NCBI RefSeq assembly: GCF_900155435.1
Contig: NZ_LT700212.1
Location: 1,261,857-1,325,856, forward strand
Direction of reading: 5' to 3'
From: Actinomyces provencensis
Lineage (GTDB): Bacteria; Actinomycetota; Actinomycetes; Actinomycetales; Actinomycetaceae
Length of the DNA stretch: 64,000 nt
Shown in pieces: positions 54,485 through 63,153 of the stretch; position 1 is the stretch's first letter, and each line of letters begins with the position of its first letter. A model generated the notes under the pieces. The model was not told the origin of the DNA. It did no database searches and saw only the letters and a list, made by a program, of their open reading frames with translations. A program made the translations under genes and the position numbers.

Positions 54485-56785
54485 ATGAGCGAGGACGGTA
54501 CCCGGTCGCAGCGCTACGACATCGAACTCGCCTCTGAGCAGGCGTTCGTGGACCGGGCCTACGCCCGTCTCGACGACACCCGGGACCGGTACCGGGCCAA
54601 CCAGCGCGCTGCCGAGGCCAGTCCCGGGGTCGGCAACGCCCAGGGCCTCACGGAGCGTGACGCCATCGCCGCCCACTACGGCGACCAGGCGACCCGGCTG
54701 GAGCAGGTCGGTGAGCGCCTGGTGTTCGGGCGTGTCGACTCCCGCGGCGACCAGGTCCGCTACATCGGCCGCATCGGGCTGCGCGACGAGGACGGCTCGC
54801 GTCTGCTCGTCGACTGGCGCGCTCCTGCGGCGCGCCCCTTCTACCAGGCCACCGCCGTGGAACCCCAGGGTGTCGTGCGGCGGCGCCACATCGCCAGCCG
54901 CCTGCGTCGGGTGACCGGGTTGGAGGACGAGCTCCTCGACGCCTGCGGCGCCGACGAGGACGGCATGTCCCTGCAAGGAGAGGGTGCGCTCATGTCCGCC
55001 CTCACCCAGGCCCGTGACGGGCGCATGGGTGACATCGTGGCCACGATCCAGGGTGAGCAGGACCGGGTGATCCGTGCGGACGACCAGGGGATCATGGTCG
55101 TCCAGGGGGGTCCCGGGACCGGGAAGACGGCCGTCGCCCTGCACCGCGCCGCCTACCTCCTCTACGCCGAGCGGGAGCGGCTGGAGCGCACGGGCGTCCT
55201 CGTGGTGGGACCCTCGCGCGTCTTCCTGCGCTACATCGAGCAGGTGCTCCCCTCCCTCGGGGAGTCCGGGGTGGTCGCCCTGACCGTCGGGGACCTCGTG
55301 CCCGGCACGCACGCCACTGCCCAGGACACCGAGGAGGTGGACGCCGCCAAGGGGGACGAGGCGTGGGTGGGGATCCTGCGTGCCGCGGTCCGGGCGCTCC
55401 CCCGGGTGCCCGAGTCCGCCCAGGTCCTGCACGTGTGGAACCGCACGGTCACCCTGGAGCCCGCCGACGTCGTCGCGGCCCGTGGTCGGGCACGGCGCAC
55501 CGGCAAGCCGCACAACGTCGCCCGGGACGGCTTCGCGCTGGACCTCATGGACGTGCTGGCGCGACGCCTCCTCCAGCAGGTCGGGGACGTGGACCCCTCC
55601 GATGCCGAGGGGTACCGCGAGGAGCTGGAGATGTGGCGCTCCGAGGTGCGTGACTCCCTGGATGCGCGCCGGGCCATCAACCTCGCATGGATGCCCACGC
55701 CTGCCGCGCGCCTGCTGGAACGCCTCTACGCGCGACCCGACCAGCTCGCCGCCCTCAACGCCCAGGTCTCCCCGCGCCTGGACGCCCGCCAGCTGGAGCT
55801 GGTGCGGCGCCCGAAGGGCTCGCGTCTGACGGTCTCGGACATCCCCCTGCTCGACGAGTTGGAGGAACTCCTCGGGACCACCTCGGCCGTCCAGGTGCGC
55901 CGCGAGGACGCCCAGCGCCGACGCGAGGACGAGGAGGTCGCCCGCGCCCGTGAGGCGATCACCTCCCAGGGCCTGGGAGGGGGGATCGTCACCGCGGAGA
56001 TGCTGGCGAAGTCGGCACGCGGAGAGGTGGAGGCCGCGCCGCTCGCCGAGCGCGCGGCCATGGACCGGACCTGGACCTACGGCCACGTGGTGGTCGACGA
56101 GGCCCAGGAGCTCAGTCCCATGGCCTGGCGAGCCCTGCTGCGGCGCTGCCCGTCCCGGTCCTTCACCGTGGTGGGTGACCTGGACCAGCGTCGTGGCCAC
56201 GACCGCCCCGCCACCTGGGAGCAGGCGCTGGGACCGGCTGCGCGCGCCCTGTCCGCGGAGTACGTCCTCTCGGTCTCCTACCGGACGCCACGGACCCTGA
56301 TGGAGCTGGCCGAGCACACCATGGCTGCCCTGGGTGAGCCCGTGCGTTTCCCCCTGCGCGCGGTGCGCGACGCCGAGGACGCCTATGCGCTCACCCGTGT
56401 CGGGGGCGGGGCGCTGAAGGCCTCCGCACGTGACACGGACCCGCTGTGGGCACGCGTCCAGGAGGTCGTCGCACTGGAGACCGCCCACCTGGACTCCGTG
56501 GACGGTGAGGGCCGGGGTCGCCTCGCGGTCCTGGTCGGGGCGGAACGTGCCCGCGCCTGGGGTGCCGACTCCGAGGGCTTCACCGGGCTGGACCAGCGCA
56601 TCAGCCTGTTGGGCGCGGTGGGGGCCAAGGGCCTGGAGTTCGACACCGTGGTGCTCGTGGAGCCCTCGGAGGTCCTCGCCGATGGTCCCGGTGACCTCTT
56701 CGTCGCCCTCACACGCTCCACCCAGCGCCTCCACGTCGTGGCCGCGGGGGAACTCCCCCCGGGCCTGGACACCCCGCACCCCTGA
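54485..56785 (+). CDS. HelD/HelR-type superfamily 1 helicase-like ATPase
   Basis: UvrD-like ATPase of the HelD class; actinobacterial members bind RNA polymerase, release it from stalled complexes and can protect against rifampicin. The 766-residue protein has an N-terminal coiled-coil region (SEQAFVDRAYARLDDTRDRYRAN), Walker A GGPGTGKTAVALHR near residue 210, Walker B VVDEAQELSPM near 537, QRRGHD and a C-terminal motif GAKGLEFDTVVLVEP. ATG 54485 has GGGAGG just upstream. The 23-bp repeat arrays begin 13 nt after its stop codon. Confidence 0.9.
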   Translation: MSEDGTRSQRYDIELASEQAFVDRAYARLDDTRDRYRANQRAAEASPGVGNAQGLTERDAIAAHYGDQATRLEQVGERLVFGRVDSRGDQVRYIGRIGLRDEDGSRLLVDWRAPAARPFYQATAVEPQGVVRRRHIASRLRRVTGLEDELLDACGADEDGMSLQGEGALMSALTQARDGRMGDIVATIQGEQDRVIRADDQGIMVVQGGPGTGKTAVALHRAAYLLYAERERLERTGVLVVGPSRVFLRYIEQVLPSLGESGVVALTVGDLVPGTHATAQDTEEVDAAKGDEAWVGILRAAVRALPRVPESAQVLHVWNRTVTLEPADVVAARGRARRTGKPHNVARDGFALDLMDVLARRLLQQVGDVDPSDAEGYREELEMWRSEVRDSLDARRAINLAWMPTPAARLLERLYARPDQLAALNAQVSPRLDARQLELVRRPKGSRLTVSDIPLLDELEELLGTTSAVQVRREDAQRRREDEEVARAREAITSQGLGGGIVTAEMLAKSARGEVEAAPLAERAAMDRTWTYGHVVVDEAQELSPMAWRALLRRCPSRSFTVVGDLDQRRGHDRPATWEQALGPAARALSAEYVLSVSYRTPRTLMELAEHTMAALGEPVRFPLRAVRDAEDAYALTRVGGGALKASARDTDPLWARVQEVVALETAHLDSVDGEGRGRLAVLVGAERARAWGADSEGFTGLDQRISLLGAVGAKGLEFDTVVLVEPSEVLADGPGDLFVALTRSTQRLHVVAAGELPPGLDTPHP

Positions 56786-56797
56786 CCCTCCCCCGGC

Positions 56798-56912
56798 GCG
56801 AAGTCCGCTCTGTTCAAGGGTCGAAGTCCGCTCTGTTCGACCCGTGAGGTCCGCTCAGTTCTGACCTCGAAGTCCGCTCTGAAGTGACCGCGACGTCCGT
56901 CCCGTCGTGTCG
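56798..56912 (+). repeat. Left array: five 23-bp units
   Basis: The core GTCCGCTC occurs at 56803, 56826, 56849 and 56872 with a degenerate fifth copy at 56895: exactly 23 bp apart. Typical units contain GAAGTCCGCTCTGTTC. The innermost unit is the most diverged. Confidence 0.95.
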
Positions 56913-57044
56913 CCGAACCTCTGACCTTGGCAGACCTCACCGCGCCGGACCAGGATCTGGTCTCCCGATCCTGCCCCTGGGTCCGACGCCGGGATCAGGC
57001 CTCTTTTGGGGACGAGGGCGAGGGCGGGCGGACGTACCCATCCA

Positions 57045-57159
57045 GGGAAGGGATGAGCGGACCTCATGCCCCGAAGTGAGCGGACCTCATGCCCCGAACA
57101 GAGCGGACTTCGATCCCCGAAGTGAGCGGACTTCGAGGTCAGAACAGAGCGGACTTCGG
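57045..57159 (-). repeat. Right array: five 23-bp units in opposite orientation
   Basis: The reverse core GAGCGGAC occurs at 57055, 57078, 57101, 57124 and 57147, again exactly 23 bp apart. Some units form a dyad (GAAGT-N6-ACTTC). Together with the left array this makes a giant imperfect inverted repeat. Confidence 0.95.
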
Positions 57160-57271
57160 CGGGGAGGGTGGTGACCGAAGCCGCCCTCGTCGGCCCCCGA
57201 CGTGGGCACCACCACGTCCACGCGCTGGGCCCGAGGCCTCCCCACGGCGCCTTTCTGCGACCATGGAGGGC

Positions 57272-58477
57272 ATGACGCGCGCGCTGCTCCTCGAGAATCC
57301 CCACATCGATGCCGACACGATCTTCAACTCCAACGACATCCAGGTGACCCGCATCAAGGGAGCCCTGGACGAGGAGGACCTGATCAAGGCCCTCAACGGT
57401 TTCGAGATACTCGGCATCCGCTCCAAGACCACCGTCTCCCGCCGCGTCCTCGAGGCCCATCCCCAACTGGCCGCCATCGGAGCGTTCTGCATCGGCACCA
57501 ACCAGATCGACCTCGCCGCAGCCACCGAGCGCGGCGTCGCGGTCTTCAACGCCCCCTACTCCAACACCCGCTCCGTGGTGGAACTCGCCATCGGCGAGAT
57601 CATCGACCTCACACGGCGCGTGACGGTGAAGAACTCCAAGCTCCACCGTGGCATCTGGGACAAGTCCGCCGACGGCGCCCACGAGGTGCGCGGGCACACC
57701 CTGGGCATCATCGGCTACGGCAACATCGGCACGCAGCTGTCGGTCCTGGCCGAGGCGCTGGGACTCAACGTGATCTTCTACGACGTCGCCGAGCGCCTGG
57801 CCCTGGGCAATGCCAAGCGCATGCCCGACCTGGCGTCTGTCCTGCGCGAGGCCGACATCGTCTCCATCCACGTGGACGGGTCGCGATCGAACTCCGAGCT
57901 CTTCGGGGACCGCGAGTTCTCCCAGATGAAGCAGGGTGCGCTCTTCATCAACCTCTCGCGCGGGTTCGTCGTCGACATCGAGGCCCTGCGCTCCCACCTG
58001 GTCTCCGGACACCTCGGCGGCGCCGCCATCGACGTCTTCCCCGACGAGCCCAAGGCCAACGGTGACGAGTTCATCTCCCCCCTCGCGGGCCTGGACAACG
58101 TCATCCTCACCCCCCACGTGGGCGGGTCCACCGAGGAGGCCCAGCTGGACATCGGCCGCTTCGTCTCCACGAAGGTCTCGGACTACCTCCACACCGGGTC
58201 CACGGACATGAGCGTGAACCTGCCCAACCTCACGCTCACCGCGACCCCGTCCAGCCGCTACCGCATCCGCCTGATCCACCGCAACACGCCCGGGGTCCTG
58301 GCACTGGTCAACCAGACCTTCGCCGAGTCGGGCGCGAACATCAACGGCCAGATCCTGGGCACCGCCGGCCCGATCGGCTACGTGATCACGGACATCTCGT
58401 CCGAGCTGCCCCTGGAGGCGCTGGAGGCCATCTCCAGCATGGCGGACACCGTGCGCCTGGTCGTCGACCCGATCTGA
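57272..58477 (+). CDS. serA: D-3-phosphoglycerate dehydrogenase
   Basis: NAD-dependent first enzyme of serine synthesis. The 401-residue product shows the E. coli-type layout: substrate domain, NAD domain with GIIGYGNIGTQ, catalytic region ending LTPHVGGSTEEAQ, and a C-terminal ACT domain (RIRLIHRNTPGVLALV) that in relatives binds serine for feedback control. ATG 57272 is used, though its GGAGGG is very close; ATG 57263 is the alternative and adds three residues. Confidence 0.94.
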   Translation: MTRALLLENPHIDADTIFNSNDIQVTRIKGALDEEDLIKALNGFEILGIRSKTTVSRRVLEAHPQLAAIGAFCIGTNQIDLAAATERGVAVFNAPYSNTRSVVELAIGEIIDLTRRVTVKNSKLHRGIWDKSADGAHEVRGHTLGIIGYGNIGTQLSVLAEALGLNVIFYDVAERLALGNAKRMPDLASVLREADIVSIHVDGSRSNSELFGDREFSQMKQGALFINLSRGFVVDIEALRSHLVSGHLGGAAIDVFPDEPKANGDEFISPLAGLDNVILTPHVGGSTEEAQLDIGRFVSTKVSDYLHTGSTDMSVNLPNLTLTATPSSRYRIRLIHRNTPGVLALVNQTFAESGANINGQILGTAGPIGYVITDISSELPLEALEAISSMADTVRLVVDPI

Positions 58478-58482
58478 GTCCC

Positions 58483-58547
58483 GACCGGGGACGAGGGCGG
58501 TGCCGCCGGGGTCGTCACGGCAGGGTGTGGGGCGGGTGGCCCCGGTC
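58483..58547 (+). terminator. Possible branched terminator after serA
   Basis: GACCGGGG (58483-58490) pairs with CCCCGGTC (58540-58547) and encloses a small GGCGG-TG-CCGCC hairpin. The long loop makes this tentative. Confidence 0.3.
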
Positions 58548-58574
58548 CGCGCGCGAGGGCGACCTACGGTAGCG

Positions 58575-58580
58575 TAGGCT
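58575..58580 (+). promoter_or_regulatory. -10 box of the fadD-type gene
   Basis: TAGGCT, 6 nt before the GTG at 58587, matching the hexamer and spacing before hisD and thiL. Confidence 0.52.
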
Positions 58581-58586
58581 CGGGGT

Positions 58587-60512
58587 GTGGACGAGACATC
58601 TGGAGGACCGATGACGCTGACCGACGAGCTCCGGAAGGGCTACGCACCCGGCGTCCCCTACACCGTGTACGTGGGCGACGACCGCATCACCGACATCCTC
58701 GAGGACGTGGCCTCACGCTATCCGGACCGGGCGGCCCTCGACTTCTTCTCACGCCCCACCACATATGCCGAGCTGGTCGACCAGTCCCGCCGTGGTGCCT
58801 CCGCCCTGGCGGCGGCAGGGGTCCGACCGGGCGACCGTGTCGCACTCGTCATGCCCAACTGCCCCCAGCACGTCATCGCTGTCTTCGCGACCATGTTCCT
58901 GGGTGCCATCGTCGTCGAGCACAATCCCCTGGCCCCCAGTGGCGAGCTGCACGAGGAGTTCAAGCGCCATGACGCACGCGTCGTGATCGCCTGGGAGAAC
59001 TCCATCGAACGCCTCGACTTCCTGGAGCCCTCGGTCCGCGTCTTCGGCATGGACCTCTCCCGGGCGCTCCCCACCGCCTCACGTGTCCTGCTGGGTCTGC
59101 CCCTGCCTGCCGCGCGCCGCAAGCGTGCCGAGCTCAGCGCACCCACACCGTCCAGTGTCATCTCCTGGGACCGTGCTCTCGCCCGGGCTCCGCGTTGGGA
59201 GGGCGAATGCCCCTCGGACGCCGGCGAGCCCGCACTGCTGCTGCACACCGGGGGGACCACGGGCATTCCCAAAGCCGCGACCCTGTCGCATCGCAACCTC
59301 TGCTCCAACATCGAGGAGTCCATCGCGTGGGTGCCCGAACTCCACGAGGGGGCTGAGGTCTTCGACTGTGTCCTGCCCCTCTTCCACGCCTTCGGTTTCA
59401 CCGTCGGGCTCATGGCCGGCATCCGGCTGGGTGCCACCGTCGCGCTCTTCCCGAAGTTCGACACCACGATGGTGCTCACCTCCCAGCGCCGCCTGCCCTG
59501 CACCTTCTTCCTGGGCGTGCCTCCGATGTTCGAGCGTCTCCTGAAGTCCGCCCACGAGTTCGACGCGGACCTGACGTCCATGCGTTTCACCCTCTCCGGG
59601 GCGATGCCCCTGTCCGCCGACCTCGCCCGGCAGTGGGAGGAAGCCACGGGTGGACTGGTCATCGAGGGTTACGGAATGACGGAGGCCTCCCCCATCCTGC
59701 TGGGCTCCCCGCTGTCGACCGCTCGCCGGGCGGCCACACTCGGACTGCCCTTCCCCTCCACCGAGATCCGCATCGTCGACCCGGAGGACATCTCCCGTGA
59801 CGTCGACGAGGGAGACGTCGGTGAGCTCATCGCACGAGGCCCCCAGGTGTTCTCGGGATACTGGGGGCGACCCGATGAGACCGCCCAGACCCTCCAGGAC
59901 GGGTGGCTTCGCACCGGTGACCTGGTGCGCGTCACGGACGGCTTCGTGGTCATGGCGGACCGCCGCAAGGAGATGATCAACTCCTCCGGCTTCAACGTCT
60001 ATCCCTCCCAGGTGGAGGAAGCGGTACGGTCCATGCCCGGCGTCAGCGATGTCGCAGTGGTCGGTGTGCCCGCAGGGTCGGCAGGAGAGTCCGTCGTGGC
60101 GGCGGTCGTCCTGGAGGCCGGGGCGTCAGTCACCCTGGAGGACGTGCGCAAGTGGGCGGAGAAGTCCCTGGCCCACTACGCCCTGCCCCGCCAGCTGGTC
60201 GTCATGTCCGAGCTGCCGCGCTCCCAGATCGGCAAGGTCATGCGTCGCCGCGTCCGCGAGGAGCTCCTGGCGGTGCCCGCCCGCGTCGCCGAGCTGGCCG
60301 AGCAGGCCCAGGTCGCCGTCGACCAGGCACAGAGCGCGGTCTCCGCGGCGGCCGCCGACGCCAAGGAGCGTCTGCGCGAGGCCACCGAGGGACTGCGCGG
60401 CCAGACCCCGGACGTCCAGCACCCCGAGGCCCAGCACCCGGATTCCTCGACTTCGCTCGACAGTGGCTCAGCGGAGATCACCTCGGACGAGGACGCGCGC
60501 ACCGACGACTGA
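58587..60512 (+). CDS. Long-chain fatty acid-CoA ligase (FadD-type)
   Basis: AMP-forming acyl-CoA synthetase activating fatty acids. The P-loop LLLHTGGTTGIPKAATLSHRN is quoted here only in part as HTGGTTGIPKA; VIEGYGMTEAS, DGWLRTGDLV and the lysine region RSQIGKVMRR complete the family set. The first 565 residues are normal; the last 75 are an Ala/Gln-rich amphipathic helix (ELAEQAQVAVDQAQSAV) plus an acidic tail, not usual for FadD. GTG 58587 is preferred for its leaderless-type -10 box; ATG 58611 has GGAGG upstream and is an alternative. Confidence 0.9.
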   Translation: MDETSGGPMTLTDELRKGYAPGVPYTVYVGDDRITDILEDVASRYPDRAALDFFSRPTTYAELVDQSRRGASALAAAGVRPGDRVALVMPNCPQHVIAVFATMFLGAIVVEHNPLAPSGELHEEFKRHDARVVIAWENSIERLDFLEPSVRVFGMDLSRALPTASRVLLGLPLPAARRKRAELSAPTPSSVISWDRALARAPRWEGECPSDAGEPALLLHTGGTTGIPKAATLSHRNLCSNIEESIAWVPELHEGAEVFDCVLPLFHAFGFTVGLMAGIRLGATVALFPKFDTTMVLTSQRRLPCTFFLGVPPMFERLLKSAHEFDADLTSMRFTLSGAMPLSADLARQWEEATGGLVIEGYGMTEASPILLGSPLSTARRAATLGLPFPSTEIRIVDPEDISRDVDEGDVGELIARGPQVFSGYWGRPDETAQTLQDGWLRTGDLVRVTDGFVVMADRRKEMINSSGFNVYPSQVEEAVRSMPGVSDVAVVGVPAGSAGESVVAAVVLEAGASVTLEDVRKWAEKSLAHYALPRQLVVMSELPRSQIGKVMRRRVREELLAVPARVAELAEQAQVAVDQAQSAVSAAAADAKERLREATEGLRGQTPDVQHPEAQHPDSSTSLDSGSAEITSDEDARTDD

Positions 60513-60540
60513 CCTGCACGCGGGGGGGCGCGCATCAGTC

Positions 60541-60609
60541 GTCGAACAGCGTCAACGGAGGTCAGGCGTCGAGCAAGGCTCGTCGTCGAGCAAGGTCAGT
60601 CGTCGAGCA
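60541..60609. repeat. Short repeats around the nrdR stop codon
   Basis: GTCGAGCA or GTCGAACA occurs at 60541, 60568, 60585 and 60602, spaced 27, 17 and 17 bp. On the minus strand the units read like duplicated copies of the last codons of nrdR, most with a TGA. Confidence 0.65.
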
Positions 60610-61351
60610 GCGTCGGGGCGTCGTCCTTGGGTGTGCGACGGCGGCGACGCGCAGGACGTGTCTGCCGGGTGCTCCTGCCTGCTGTGTCGTCTGCTCCCGC
60701 GGGACCAGCACTCGCGGTACCGGTGGCGGTTCCACCCGGTACGGCGCGCCCTGCGGGATGAGGATCGTCGTCGCTCCCCTGTGGCGCGCCCTGCGCGTCA
60801 CCTGTGTGGGCGTCGGATCCAGGGGTGCTCACCGCGCGTCGAGGGTCGTCCGCACCAGCCTGCGCCTCATCATCGGACCCGTCAGTGGCGTGGGCAGCGA
60901 CCCGCGCATCCCGCGCACGCAGCTCCCCGATGGCCTCCTCGAAGTCATCGAGCGAGTTGAAGCTGCGGTAGACGGAAGCGAAGCGGAGGTAGGCGATCTC
61001 GTCGAGCTCCGAGAGGAAGGGGAGGATGGCCTTCCCGACCTCGGCGGTTGAGACACTGGAGACCCCGGTCGAGCGCAGTGCCTCCTCGACCTGTTGGGCC
61101 AGCAGTGCCAGGTCGTGGTCCGAGACCGGCCTGCCCTGGCAAGCCTTGCGCACGCCGGACACCACCTTCTCCCGGGAGAAGGGCTCGACCACACCGGAGC
61201 GCTTCACCACCTGGAACGAGGACGTCTCCAGCGTGGTGAACCGCCGTTTGCAGGCGGTGCACTCGCGCCGGCGGCGGATGGAGGCGCCATCATCGGCGAT
61301 CCGGGTGTCCACGACACGCGAATCTTCGTTGTGGCAGAAGGGGCAGTGCAC
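60596..61351 (-). CDS. nrdR: Ribonucleotide reductase repressor NrdR with C-terminal extension
   Basis: ATP/dATP-sensing repressor of ribonucleotide reductase genes. The zinc ribbon has Cys at residues 3, 6, 31 and 34 (HCPFC and CTAC), followed by the ATP-cone ([18 protein letters not shown]) to about residue 150. The protein then continues for about 100 residues as an acidic Gly/Ala/Asp-rich segment ending in a basic cluster ([13 protein letters not shown]), so it is 251 rather than about 150 residues. GTG 61351 has GGAGG 6 nt upstream and places the zinc ribbon at the very N-terminus. Confidence 0.93.
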   Translation of the reverse strand: MHCPFCHNEDSRVVDTRIADDGASIRRRRECTACKRRFTTLETSSFQVVKRSGVVEPFSREKVVSGVRKACQGRPVSDHDLALLAQQVEEALRSTGVSSVSTAEVGKAILPFLSELDEIAYLRFASVYRSFNSLDDFEEAIGELRARDARVAAHATDGSDDEAQAGADDPRRAVSTPGSDAHTGDAQGAPQGSDDDPHPAGRAVPGGTATGTASAGPAGADDTAGRSTRQTRPARRRRRTPKDDAPTLLDD

Positions 61352-61495
61352 GTGTAACCTCCGTCGGGAACCTGCCCCAACGCTACGTTCCCACACGTCC
61401 CATGTGCAACACACACCACAGGCAGTGCTCCACACCCGTCCCCGGTCGAGACTCCCCCCTCACGGAACCGACCCACCGGTCGGTATCCCTGGGTC

Positions 61496-61999
61496 TCACT
61501 GCCCGGGCAGGACCAGCTCCGTACCCGGGGTGAGCACCGCGTCGCTGCCGTCCAGGCCGTTGAGCTCCTGGATGTCCAGGACGACCTGCTCCAACGGGCG
61601 TTGGGAGTTGACCTGGTCCGCCAGCCCCCACAGGGACTCGCCCGCGGCGACGGAGTGGACATGGGTCGGCCCGGCGTAGGGGTCGGGCTGCGCGAGGAGC
61701 CCCGCACCTGCCCCGAGACCGCCTGCCACCGCAACGGCGACGACGGCGAGGACCACCCTGCGCACCACCTGGAGCGCTGCGGGACGCGCAGCGGTTTCCT
61801 CCCGGACACGTGCGCGCACGACGGGACGACGGCGCATCGCCGGGTCCTCGGCGAGCTGGGCTGCGCGCCGCCGACGCGCGGAGGGAGCCGAGGAGATCGC
61901 ACGGATCTCCGCGACACGGGACTCGGGCACGGCGCGCAGTCGGGGCCGATCCCCGCGCTGGTGTGCCGACCTCGTGGGTACCACATTGATCGCGCTCAT
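61496..61999 (-). CDS. LysM-domain membrane protein divergent from lexA
   Basis: A 167-residue protein with a basic Arg/Ala-rich cytoplasmic part (to about residue 70), one hydrophobic helix ([20 protein letters not shown]) and an external LysM domain ([20 protein letters not shown]) that binds peptidoglycan. The layout and the divergent position next to lexA match YneA-type SOS division inhibitors of Gram-positive bacteria, although sequence similarity cannot be shown here. ATG 61999 has GGAGGAG upstream. SOS boxes overlap its promoter, so it should be induced by DNA damage. Confidence 0.8.
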   Translation of the reverse strand: MSAINVVPTRSAHQRGDRPRLRAVPESRVAEIRAISSAPSARRRRAAQLAEDPAMRRRPVVRARVREETAARPAALQVVRRVVLAVVAVAVAGGLGAGAGLLAQPDPYAGPTHVHSVAAGESLWGLADQVNSQRPLEQVVLDIQELNGLDGSDAVLTPGTELVLPGQ

Positions 62000-62022
62000 G
62001 GCTGCTCCTCCGTTCGTCCACG

Positions 62023-62038
62023 TCGAACACGCGTTCGT
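62023..62038. promoter_or_regulatory. SOS (LexA) box 1
   Basis: TCGAACACGCGTTCGT matches TCGAAC-N4-GTTCGA at all but the last base. It lies 24 nt before the LysM gene start. Confidence 0.75.
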
Positions 62039-62053
62039 CGAACACCTGTACGA
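62038..62053. promoter_or_regulatory. SOS (LexA) box 2
   Basis: TCGAACACCTGTACGA has one mismatch to the consensus, adjoins box 1 and overlaps the LysM gene -10 element. Confidence 0.75.
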
Positions 62054-62079
62054 TACACTGGTCCCCGAGGGAATGTCGA
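62050..62079 (-). promoter_or_regulatory. Promoter of the LysM gene
   Basis: Minus-strand TCGACA (62074-62079) and TATCGT (62050-62055) are 18 bp apart, close to the -35/-10 consensus; box 2 covers the -10. Confidence 0.55.
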
Positions 62080-62086
62080 GACCCGC

Positions 62087-62102
62087 TCGAACATGTGTTT
62101 CA
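62087..62102. promoter_or_regulatory. SOS (LexA) box 3
   Basis: TCGAACATGTGTTTCA keeps the left half-site perfectly and most of the right. It lies just upstream of a TAACCT -10-like element (62122-62127), so it probably controls lexA itself. Confidence 0.65.
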
Positions 62103-62209
62103 CATCCGTGTCGGACTCGCATAACCTGAGGACATCAGTGGAACAGCACCCATGTGCATCTGCGTCCGGCGACGGACGCGGCAGTTCACGGACGACCAGG
62201 AGGGCCACC

Positions 62210-62938
62210 GTGCACGAAGAGCCGAACCTCTCACCCCGTCAGATCCAGATCCTCGAGGTCGTCCGCGCCAGTGTGGACGGACACGGGTACCCACCCTCGG
62301 TCCGTGAGATCGCCGACCGGGTGGGGCTCGCCTCACCCTCGACGGTCAAGCACCACCTGGACGCGCTGGAGCGCGCGGGCTGCCTCCAACGTGTCCCCGG
62401 CCGCCCTCGTGCCCTGGAGGTCTCGACCCTGGGCCGCGCCGCACTGCCCACCCCGGCCGGCGCGACCGGGCAGGCGTCCGCGCCGACACCGGGCACGGAC
62501 GACGGGGTCGCAGCACCCCCCGCGCTCGTCACCGTCGAGGTCGCCGTCTCACACGCCGACGAGGACGCCTCCGCGGTACCACTGGTCGGCAGGATCGCAG
62601 CTGGCTCACCCATCACCGCCGAACAGCACGTGGAGGACGTCTTCGAGCTGCCCACCTCACTGACGGGACGCGGCGACCTCTTCATGCTGGAGGTGCGCGG
62701 GGAGTCCATGGTGGACGCCGGGATCCTGGACGGGGACTACGTCGTCGTGCGCGCCCAGGCCACCGCCGAGGACGGCCAGGTGGTGGCCGCCATGATCGAC
62801 GGTGAGGCCACGGTCAAGGTCCTCTCCCACACGGGCGGACACGTGTGGCTGATGCCGCGCAACACCGACTACTCCCCCATCCCCGGCGACGAGGCCACTG
62901 TTCTGGGAAGGGTCGTGACGGTCATCCGCTCCCTGTGA
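62210..62938 (+). CDS. lexA: SOS repressor LexA
   Basis: Represses DNA damage genes and cleaves itself when RecA is activated. The winged-helix N-terminus includes [12 protein letters not shown] and [20 protein letters not shown]. Cleavage would occur at Ala131-Gly132 (RIAAGSP), with catalytic Ser166 (GESMVDAG) and Lys203 (GEATVKVL). GTG 62210 has AGGAGG 6 nt upstream. A 45-residue Ala/Pro-rich linker makes it slightly longer (242 residues) than usual. Confidence 0.96.
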   Translation: MHEEPNLSPRQIQILEVVRASVDGHGYPPSVREIADRVGLASPSTVKHHLDALERAGCLQRVPGRPRALEVSTLGRAALPTPAGATGQASAPTPGTDDGVAAPPALVTVEVAVSHADEDASAVPLVGRIAAGSPITAEQHVEDVFELPTSLTGRGDLFMLEVRGESMVDAGILDGDYVVVRAQATAEDGQVVAAMIDGEATVKVLSHTGGHVWLMPRNTDYSPIPGDEATVLGRVVTVIRSL

Positions 62939-62970
62939 GCGCCGTGACCGACAACCACTCCCTGTGAGCG
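62929..62970. repeat. Direct repeat at the lexA stop codon
   Basis: CTCCCTGTGAGCG occurs at 62929-62941, spanning the lexA stop, and again at 62958-62970. Confidence 0.65.
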
Positions 62971-63103
62971 GGGTCGACCCGACCGGCGCAGGGCGTCGCG
63001 CGCACCCGGTGGCCACCGCCGTTCCCGGGCAACACTCCCACCCCCCTGGTCCGACACGCCGCGCTGAAGCGGACGCAGCGACACACAGTGATGCGGACAC
63101 AGC

Positions 63104-63136
63104 GGTGCCCCGCCGGCACCGGGCCGACGGGGCACC
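63104..63136. terminator. Terminator between lexA and ldh
   Basis: GGTGCCCCG (63104-63112) pairs perfectly with CGGGGCACC (63128-63136) over a GC-rich 15-nt loop between convergent genes. Confidence 0.5.
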
Positions 63137-63153
63137 ACCACGACAGGATCTGC

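Larger units (their letters stand above)
56786..57271. other. Spacer between helD and serA filled by inverted repeat arrays
   Basis: No gene recognised. It holds two 115-bp arrays in opposite orientation with a 132-bp centre (56913-57044), then about 110 bp before serA. Confidence 0.7.

Noticed and set aside
56798-57159. CRISPR array
   Set aside because: The 23-bp period includes the whole unit, with no unique spacers, the two halves are inverted, and no cas gene is in the window.
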